Positions 56,420-64,000 of a DNA stretch of 64,000 nucleotides are shown here, piece by piece. The stretch comes from Phytoseiulus persimilis (Eukaryota; Arthropoda; Arachnida; Mesostigmata; Phytoseiidae): the NCBI GenBank assembly GCA_037576195.1, contig CM075101.1, positions 42,594,001-42,658,000 of the forward strand, given 5' to 3'. The stretch's first letter is position 1. Each line of letters starts with the position of its first letter. Under the pieces are notes generated by a model. That model had not been told where the DNA came from. It did not search any database and saw only the letters and a list, made by a program, of their open reading frames with translations. A program made the translations under genes and the position numbers.

Positions 56420-58330
56420 GAGACTGATCTGTGGACAGCAACAGTGGCTGGACGAAACTCCGGCATTCCATTACGTGAGGCAGAGGTTCCCAACGTTTTT
56501 GAGAGCGGGGGTCCGCAGGACCCTGTTGCCATTGAGAGTGCCTAATCGATGAGATGAGAACAATGCAGTGTCGATAATTCACTTTCTATTGACAACTCGC
56601 GTGCACAAACTCGAAGTAGACGAATCCACAATTCCTCAGGGACGACGATTGCTTCTGGGAATGACGATGAAGAGTACGTTAAGGTGCTGGATGAATAAGA
56701 TTTGCGTTCGGTGATGGCCCTTCCCTTCCCTCGATCTTCTTTGAAAGACGTAGAACACCATAGGGCCGTTGGTGGCCCGAATAGTTAAGGGTCATGTGCA
56801 ATAATCACGCGGCTGGCGAAGCCCTCCTGTTCCCAATTGTCCCGTTAGAGCGGGAGCATTTGTTCGTCGGAACGCATCTCAATTCCATTCAAGTTCAATG
56901 CGGAGAGACCATGTTCCTTCGATCCCGGACGACTGCTCTCGGCCGGTTCCACGCTCGAGGCACAATCGGTCGACGAGAAGAAATAGAGCAAGCGGATACT
57001 TGAGAACAGTGGAATCCTGATTTACTAGTAGTACATCGGGAGGCGGAAGGATTCAGCGAATTTTAGATGCTGTGTCAAGGATCAGCAAGTCGGGTGCTTC
57101 ACGTTTGCTCCGAGGGGGGAGCATTTTATCGCATCGAGGACCCCCGGAGAAGGTTGCCGGACGCCCCAAGATCCCCGAACCCCCGGTGGTGTTAGGGGTG
57201 GATAACTTGGTGCAGCCATGGGGCAGGGTGGGCCGCACTTTTCCCATTTCTTGTTTAAATCATCATCGACATCCGCCGTCTGTGCATTGTTCTGTGCGTG
57301 GTCTTTCAGTTTATATAGATTCTACTTTCTTTCCGAGATTTCATATGCACGAGGTTTATGCTCAGCATCGAACACGGATGACCATCACCGCCTCATGGAC
57401 CTCAAGCAGATGTTTATGAGAACTTGCCCATGGATCACCACAAAAGAGCCCTGAAAGTACTGTTTTGAGGAGCTGCCGAGAAGCCTGGGCACTGCAAGAG
57501 CGCCGGCCGAGGGTTACTGATGACATTTCCATACCAAGAGTCCTTGGCTATGCTCGAAAACTCACTTCACGCACAGACTCGACTGCGTCATGTTAGTGGG
57601 TTCCAGAGCAGCGTTCGATTCGCTAGAAGAATTGAGTCGATATGCCAATCATACAAACCTCCACGGCCGCTAGCTGATCTCTCAGTTCCCAAACTCCGGG
57701 AGGTAAATATTCCAATTCTTCTCACCTGATCGTCGTCCGCGCAGGATGGATCAGCCTTGAGCCTGACAAGTCTTCATTGCCAGCTACGTAACTCTCTCCG
57801 CTGCAGACGAAGACAGCGCAGCATCGCGCGATCATTCCGGGTGGCCCGGTCTGCGCCCCATCTTCCTCACCAGTTTGCGTTGCTGGAAGCCTCCCTCGAC
57901 CCGTTCCGAGGTATGCAACTCAGGAGTCAACGCCACTCGGATTGTGTCGAGCACAACAAGGACGTCGATAACAGGAACTCTATGCCACGTTGCGGAGTGC
58001 GACAACAGCTCTCCAGAGATCGAACTTCCGTGTTGGATGTCCGTGAAACGGTGTCTCAGCTCTCAGAGTCAAGAGAGTTCTTTCCTTATTGGGCTGACCT
58101 CTTCTTGCATCCAAAGAGGATACCGTCGCTTGACGACGCACCTGATATTTGAAATCTCTGAGAGAGAACCAGCTAGATCGAGTGACATCGAGGTTGATTG
58201 AAATTGAGGTCCCCTATGACGGTTGACTGAAAAGGGGCCGATGTTGCCTCCACTGCTCGTCTGTTGAAGAGTTCTCTCAGCAGGGCAACCGCCGCCGCCC
58301 TCGGGCCCGCTCTCCTCCATCTGGAGTCGA
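56420..58330. other. Stretch without a recognised gene
   Basis: Open frames such as 57757-58152 (plus) are Arg/Ser-rich and lack domains. No element ends were seen. Confidence 0.35.
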
Positions 58331-58336
58331 TCCATT

Positions 58337-59443
58337 TCAACAGAACGAATTTATGCCGTTACCTTCTCTGAAAAACGGCGTTGTGAGAACCAATGCACTG
58401 TGTGTGACCATGCTTCGAAGCAAGCCCAGCCCCGAAGCCCAGTTTATGACTCGTCCATAGACATTCCAACGGAGTCCCGATCCGGTAAAGTTTCCCAAAG
58501 TCGCGTGAATTCTCTGCGAGTCTCCTCCGTCTATGCAGACGCGTCGCAGCTTCTTCCTGGAGGCTCGCATCGAACTCGAGATCTTGTCGATGAATGCCAA
58601 GAGACAGATGAAGGGAACTGAGTGAGCCAAGATCGACAAGAACACATCTAGACCGAGATCGCAATTCGACCTCAGGACCATCGCGTTGAAAAGCGACATA
58701 TGGCAGAATTCTTGTGCAGCAAGCCAATCGAAAATGCTGCCGAGATTCTCATTGAGTTCTTCAACGATCCTGCAGCACGCTTCGTGAGATCGCCAGTAGT
58801 CTTCTTGTCAGGCTAGTGGATCCGTTCGGGAACAGCGTCTCACACGTGAATAGGAATCGGCGAGTAGGAGATTCAGGAGAGCATAGCCGCATGCGATTCG
58901 AAAGGTAACTGTATGGCTCCAAGCAAGGAGAAGGATGCCTTCCGCGATCGTGTTGGGCCATCTGAAGCTCAGTGCTATGATAGCAATTACGTAAAATAAG
59001 TACAGCAAGGCGAGATTTTCGGCATGGATGGAGAGCGATTGCGATTCTTCAAACTGTGTGATCCGCATCCTGTTCTTGACCATCCAACCTCGAATCACGA
59101 TGGCTGCCAGCATAGACACAGCGTGTGACATGAAGATGATCAACTGGGCCAGAAAAATCTGTCCATCGGGAAACATGAACAACGATAGATGAAACAACGT
59201 CAGGACTTCCGCGGCCAAATCGAAAACGCTGTTGATGAATCCCAGGGCGGCGTTCAGGGGTTTGGGTCTGGCACCACCCAGAAAGAGCGCAATACGCACG
59301 ACCCACATCATCGCGTTCTGGTTCTCGAGGAAGCTTGCATTCACGTCTCGAGCTCGAGCGTGACGTCCCACGAGCTGGAGGACACCGATCTGATCGCAAT
59401 CCGCGAGGAGCAGAGGATCGAATAGTCTGATTCGGAAGTTCAC
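58337..59443 (-). pseudogene. Gustatory-receptor-like gene with one in-frame stop (Gr-4)
   Basis: Frames 58808-59443 and 58337-58699 are in the same reading frame, and translation between them continues coherently (SHEACCRIVEELNENLGSIF, matching SYERSCRIIEEHNTVLCSVL of Gr-5) apart from one TGA at 58808-58810, codon 212 of about 369. All the later receptor features are intact: ILAHSVPFICLLAFIDKI, KKLRRVCIDGGDSQR, WNVYGRVINWASG and LVLTTPFFRE. No frameshift was found. It is therefore a very recent pseudogene, a polymorphic stop or a sequencing error. Confidence 0.85.
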
Positions 59444-59934
59444 ACTTGCAGAAGGTAATGATCAGCTATACGGGAACCCCAGGAGATCCACTTCCAGGGT
59501 TGGAGAGGGAATTCTATCACCATTATTGAGTCGAGTACGTTCACGAACTCGACTCACGAACACGACTCGCTTCGCAGTCAACAATTATTCGTTCATCAAA
59601 GCTGAGATGGGATGAATATTCAGTAACAAAGAATATGATCGATCCATGATCGAACCTGCCTAGTAGCCGCTTCGTTTGTTCAGTCGAAGAGCGCTGTCAT
59701 TAATTCACATCGCTGTACGGCCGAAATGACTCTCCGAAAAGGGAGCGCGTCAGCTGGGCCGCGGCGTCAACTTCCGAGCGGGCCGGCAGGAAGCGGACTT
59801 GAAGCGGATTGGGAGATTGGGTGAGGTTATGTTAGGGCTCGGGCGAGCGAGCAGAGCGATGCGAGCAGATCGACAGCCAGCGCACTCGAAATCGTGCGGG
59901 GGAATCCGGTGAGATCAGGTTAAGGCCCCTGTTG

Positions 59935-60012
59935 ACCCGGTGGCCCGGTTGACGCCATGGCCCAGTTGACGGCGAAGCCCAGTCGACGCCGGGGCCCAGT
60001 TGACGGGCACCC
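59935..60012. repeat. Short minisatellite, unit about 17 bp
   Basis: GGCCCGGTTGACGCC, GGCCCAGTTGACGGC, AGCCCAGTCGACGCC and GGCCCAGTTGACGGG follow one another at 16-18-base spacing. Confidence 0.7.
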
Positions 60013-60781
60013 CTCCGAAAGAGTCGCATCCGAAGCATAGACAGCATTCCATCAGAGAGCGTCGTGAACATCGAAGAAGGCTCGAGATAGGAGGCCCGGG
60101 CGGACGGTCGTTCAAGGGAATCATCTTCATGATCCGTATAGACCTCGAAACTGTATCGCACATCTTCCGTATGATGGGGCATCTGCTCGAGCATCTCGAG
60201 GCTCGATGGAGAGAAATCATTAGTGCAAATCGAGAAGGGCTGTAACGAAACTCATTCTGTCGCAAGCGGGCATTCGCTGGAGACGCGTCGTGCACGAAAC
60301 ACGAAGGCTTTCGAACTTCGGTGCACCTCGACCCGATTCCGGCGTTTTTCCCTGATTCATAGCCATCAGCACTATCTGCGGAGAGAAATCTCGTAGTACT
60401 TGGGAGGAAGTTCAATTCAGAAGTCAGTCTGAGCAAGCTTCCGCGGCCATTCTCCCCGGATCCAACAGAGCGTGCTCGCGCGAAACCCAAATCTCGAGTC
60501 TCTGTTCGAGTCCAACATGAAATACTGTATCCCTGCTCTTGTGACCGCCTTCCGAAACCCATCTATGGTCAGAGAATCGATATCAGCGATTCGAGAAAGC
60601 TAACGACGAAATCAGTCTCGACCATCATCCCAGCAAACCTTGAATCGAGAAACAGGAATTTCAAAGTGCTTCCTGGTGGGGACCACCTCCGGAAGTAACG
60701 CTGGACAGAATGTATGCACAACTTCCTCACGGTACAAGACCAACAGCAAACGAGCGTCCGCCTCTCGAGAGAACAAACAGA

Positions 60782-60833
60782 CCCCGAAAAATCACACAGA
60801 ACTTTTCATTGCCAACCGGACGCATCAGGAGTC
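60782..60833. repeat. 52-bp dispersed repeat beside Gr genes, copy 2
   Basis: Ungapped match to 45554-45605, ending CCGGACGCATCAGGAGTC; it lies 35 bases beyond the stop codon of Gr-5. Confidence 0.8.
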
Positions 60834-60867
60834 ACTGTGCACCGTACGCGCTCCCTCAACGGATGTC

Positions 60868-61827
60868 CTAACATAATGTGTCGAAGCTATTGTAATTTCT
60901 GAAAAACGGAGTTGTAAGTATCAATGTGCTGTACGTAACGACGTTTCTGGAGAGGCTCAACATTGACTTACAGCTCATGCCTTCACCCCATGAATTCCAT
61001 CGAATGCCCGCTCCGGAAGCATTGCTCAAAGCTATGTGGAATCTCTGGGAGTCCCCCTCCCCTAAGCAAACGTGCCTCAGGTTCTTCCTCAACCCTCGCA
61101 TCAGGAGTGCGATCTGATTCGCGAGCGCAACGAGGCAGGAAAGCGGAAGCATACTCGTCGTGGCGGAAATAACCAAATCGATGGCGACGCCGCACCTAGA
61201 AATCAGTACCATTGGCACTAGAATCGAGATATGGAGGAATTCTTTCGCGATCAACCAATCGAGAACCGAACAGAGGACAGTGTTATGTTCCTCAATGATT
61301 CGACAAGATCTTTCGTACGATCTTAAGGAATTTGCCGTTGCGTCAGAGCGTGTCCTTTGCACGCGCGTATAGGCATCGAGGACAAAAAGATTCGCGAAGA
61401 GAGTGACACATGCGAACCGGAAGAATACAGTGTAGAGTAGAAAGCTGAGAAGAACCACATCCGAGAGAGTTTTGACGCGATTTAGCCCTGTTCGGATCGC
61501 AACGATGAAGTAGAAAAAGTGAAGCACAACGATGCTCCGCTCGAATCCCGATAACGGTCGAGACTCATGGAGCTCCAGAATTTGAGTTTTACTCTTTCTG
61601 ACCCATTCTCGGCTGACGGCAGCGCTTGCGAAGACCACGATGAAAGAAAACGCGATGAAAACCTTATCCACGGACACGGTTCCGGCAGCGAAAGTTCTGT
61701 ACGACAGATGTGACCAAGCGAGAATCTCCGCGAGGGGGTCAAAGAAAGTGTTGACAACCTTGAGAGCTCCACTGTCGAATTCGGGTCTCACGCCGCACAA
61801 GAGGATAGCGACGTGAGCGATTCGCAT
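60868..61827 (-). CDS. Gustatory-receptor-like chemoreceptor (Gr-5)
   Basis: A 319-codon frame, shorter than Gr-1 to Gr-3 at the N-terminus; the first helices begin soon after the start, so an upstream exon or an earlier start may be missing. Helices include VFIAFSFIVVFASAAVS, LLSFLLYTVFFRFACVTLF and MLPLSCLVALANQIALLM, with the loop KNLRHVCLGEGDSQRFH and last helix YSTLILTTPFFRN. Closest relative in the window is Gr-4, 1.4 kb away, which gives a second tandem pair. Function as a chemosensory channel is inferred from the family. Confidence 0.87.
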   Translation of the reverse strand: MRIAHVAILLCGVRPEFDSGALKVVNTFFDPLAEILAWSHLSYRTFAAGTVSVDKVFIAFSFIVVFASAAVSREWVRKSKTQILELHESRPLSGFERSIVVLHFFYFIVAIRTGLNRVKTLSDVVLLSFLLYTVFFRFACVTLFANLFVLDAYTRVQRTRSDATANSLRSYERSCRIIEEHNTVLCSVLDWLIAKEFLHISILVPMVLISRCGVAIDLVISATTSMLPLSCLVALANQIALLMRGLRKNLRHVCLGEGDSQRFHIALSNASGAGIRWNSWGEGMSCKSMLSLSRNVVTYSTLILTTPFFRNYNSFDTLC

Positions 61828-61829
61828 TC

Positions 61830-63398
61830 TTAGGCTGTGATCAGTTTCCGTAGCTTTGGGGCACTATCCCAAGTCTGATCGATTCTCAGAGATGAATCCG
61901 TGAGTTAACCAACGGCCAATCGTTCGAAACCCACCTCCAAATCGGAAGTTCGATGCCCCCGCTAACCGCTGATTCGTGAGCTGAAAGCACGAGTCCGGTC
62001 CAGTGTGCAAGTCAAACAGCATCCAAATCAGTTATCAGCTCTGAGGTGGGGCACCGAGCCAACAGAACCGGGGATGTTTATCACTTCTCTCGCTGAGCTG
62101 GGAACCCACCAACTCAAGAGTTCGCGAACCGCAAGTATCTGAACCAAGGACAGATCTTGCGGAAAATTATGGATACATTGATCGACGTCGCTATCGACAT
62201 CAGGAACAACAAATACGTCCTTGGGCGGATGAAATTCTCACCTCACAAGCCAAGTGGAGATAGACGGAGCTTGACAAAACAGGTACTCTGGTTGTAGATT
62301 GTCGCCCGTCAACCGTCAAACTACCACTCTGGGCTACCCTGCAGGGTACGCGTCAGCCACAATTGTTGCGAATCAATCATTATCGCGCTTCATTATTCCG
62401 TTCCTCAAAGAAGGCATGGATTCTCCGCTCAGTCGTCATACGAACAATTCGTGCTTTTCGCTCGCATGCTCTGTGCAAAGATTTCTCCGCACGCTCCATC
62501 GATCCCTCGTTTGTGTGGAACTCAAGGTAGGGAGCGAGAGCAATGCACCGGAAAGCCGAACGGACCCTTTTCAGGAGACGCGATGGCGGGCAACAAGCCG
62601 GTCTGCTGTTGATCGCAGCGGTCGAGAAGTTTGTGATTTGCAGCGTGTGATCAGAGACGAGTTCGACGCGCGGGCACAATACTCTGTGAGTAGAAGTAAT
62701 CTCCTTGAGTAACAGCTTTTCATTCTCTGTTTTCAGTCGCGACGACAGGAGGGGTCTTCCACAGCTCTCCCGGGATCATGATCCGAGGCTTTCCCGCAAC
62801 CGGAGTCAAATGAGGTTCATTCAAGCCGGAGGAATTATCGACGGCAGCCTGATTCTCCGATGAATCGAACCTCGCTGCACGCCCTCTTTCTTCGGGGTGA
62901 TGGATACTTCAGAAATGATATTCATATACCGGGCTTGAGTGGGCGATGAGTTGGAATCCAGCCGTTGTCCTCATCTCAACAACCGAAACCGGAACGATTT
63001 ATTCTACCTACTAGTCGATAGTGAGAGAATCAACATTATTCCGGAAATTTCTCGCGGAGGAGTCACGATGATCGAAAAAGTAATTCTAACCATCGGTATT
63101 TTAAGTGTCCAGTGACCCTTCACTGTCAGAATGCAGATGCTCGGTAGGTCCACGGACCAACGCATTTGTTCCTGACAGGCATGCAACCTATTTCTACTTT
63201 CGTCAGTTTTTTCATCATCTTTTTTGATAAGTTCTGATCGGGAACGATCTCTCCGCAACCTCATTTATTGAAAGAACTCTTGTCCACTATGCATTCCACA
63301 GTCACGGCGAACGTTTGTGCCTGTAGGTCCAGCTAGCTTCAATCAAGGGAGTTCAGGCCTGAGTGGAATCCTTCCATCCAGTTGAACGTGGATGTTTG
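61830..63398. other. Stretch without a firmly supported gene
   Basis: A minus-strand frame 63004-63264 (NRLHACQEQMRWSVDLPSIC onwards) ends just before an AATAAA on that strand near 62998 and could be the last exon of the small gene beginning at 63557. Its acceptor is purine-rich and weak. Elsewhere only short frames. Confidence 0.3.
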
Positions 63399-63557
63399 TC
63401 AACGAAGCGTTTGACTCATCCTGCCAGAGGCAGATCCGGATCCATGTCTCCAGCGACGGGGTCTCATTCGACTTTCACCGCCTTTTTCAGCGTCAACATC
63501 TTCGACCAATTGCAGCACGTGTGAAAACATCATAACAACAATCAAGAGTTTCATCAT
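63399..63557 (-). CDS. Putative secreted small protein or first exon with signal peptide
   Basis: MMKLLIVVMMFSHVLQLVED starts at 63557 and looks like a signal peptide, followed by DVDAEKGG. The frame runs on to a stop at 63399 for 52 residues with an Arg-rich tail (RMRPRRWRHGSGSASGR). A donor-like GGCG|GTGAAA sits after the signal part, so the tail may be intron. The frame is also open upstream to 63881, but that part does not look like protein. Confidence 0.4.
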   Translation of the reverse strand: MMKLLIVVMMFSHVLQLVEDVDAEKGGESRMRPRRWRHGSGSASGRMSQTLR

Positions 63558-64000
63558 TGAACATGCAGTTGTGAGACCCAACACGTCATAAATATTAGGG
63601 CCGTTTCGGGGACGAATTCCCCCATCGAACACCGGAAAGCTCAAATATCCTGACCCCACTCGGTGCAGCCATGAGCTGAGTGAAGCTGTTTTCAGGATAT
63701 CACCGAGGTCGCGACGAGCACTCTCTGCACGGCCCGCTGGCAGAATTGGTGTTCCCAAGTGGTTGAGCGCCTCAGAAGTACAGTTGAGCGATTGAGGAAA
63801 AATGATCAGCCAGATGGCCCGCGAAATGTCTGTCAGAGACTGCTCTCCTGCCATCTCTAGAGTGGTTCCACGTGGTACCATGTTCGGATGAACGAAGCTA
63901 CAAGACCGCGGATAATATCACTCGCGTCTTGGTTTGAGCAAAATGAAGCAGAAAGAGACTGGTTTCTCCTGCCCGCCTCAACTTGGATGTGAGCCTCCTC

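Noticed and set aside
59832-60562. Minus-strand frames of 120 and 215 codons
   Set aside because: They cross the 17-bp minisatellite and GC-rich flank, with no domain and no splice context.
1-64000. CRISPR arrays, operons, bacterial promoters, rRNA or tRNA genes
   Set aside because: The tandem arrays lack spacer-repeat structure, genes have spliceosomal introns, and no cloverleaf or rRNA-like sequence was recognised by eye. A tRNAscan-SE run would be decisive for tRNAs.

Overview
The window is animal nuclear DNA. Protein-coding genes are split by short GT-AG introns, AATAAA poly(A) signals follow several stop codons, and much of the sequence is decayed transposons. Single-exon seven-transmembrane chemoreceptors ending in a TTPLF/TTPFF motif, an animal thaumatin-like protein and a sialin-type SLC17 transporter together suggest an arthropod, most plausibly a mite (a phytoseiid such as Galendromus would fit). 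That species call is inference; no marker gene is present.

Host genes, left to right. (1) 1-2187 (+): the 3' part of an SLC17 transporter in five exons. (2) 6743-10385 (+): a membrane-anchored, Thr-rich protein with a C-terminal domain of the length and layout of group-7 allergen / TULIP lipid-binding proteins. Exons at 22682 and 26073-27197 (+) look like the anchor halves of two similar genes. (3) Five gustatory-receptor-like genes, all on the minus strand: 34003-35196, 44091-45242, 46428-47618, 58337-59443 (one in-frame stop) and 60868-61827. (4) 51952-52155 (-): a small secreted six-cysteine peptide. (5) 55314-56363 (+): a complete thaumatin-like protein with 16 cysteines. (6) 63399-63557 (-): a possible signal-peptide exon.

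Mobile DNA. 11.3-20 kb is a nested graveyard on the minus strand: a Zbed-type hAT transposase is split by a CR1-like non-LTR retrotransposon, whose ORF1 and ORF2 are separated by a second hAT. Further non-LTR remnants lie at 11.3-13.5, 27.8-30.5 and 48.6-51.0 kb. A 1364-bp hAT element at 35462-36825 has clean terminal inverted repeats and an 8-bp target duplication. At least six families of palindromic (hairpin) elements are present: two Foldback-like copies built on about 15-bp units (3.4 and 42.5 kb); two copies of an 0.89-kb TA-flanked element (31.0 and 49.8 kb, the second inside a reverse transcriptase); a 719-bp element at 32.2 kb with a partial copy at 39.3 kb; a 248-bp element at 53.9 kb with a half copy at 41.4 kb; and single copies at 25.2 and 40.75 kb.

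The chemoreceptor genes share orientation but lie among these repeats as two divergent pairs plus one single gene, consistent with tandem duplication followed by repeat invasion. Several stretches (2.6-3.4, 5-6.7, 22.8-25, 37.6-39.2, 52.2-53.9, 56.4-58.3 and 61.8-63.4 kb) hold only short or weakly supported open frames.
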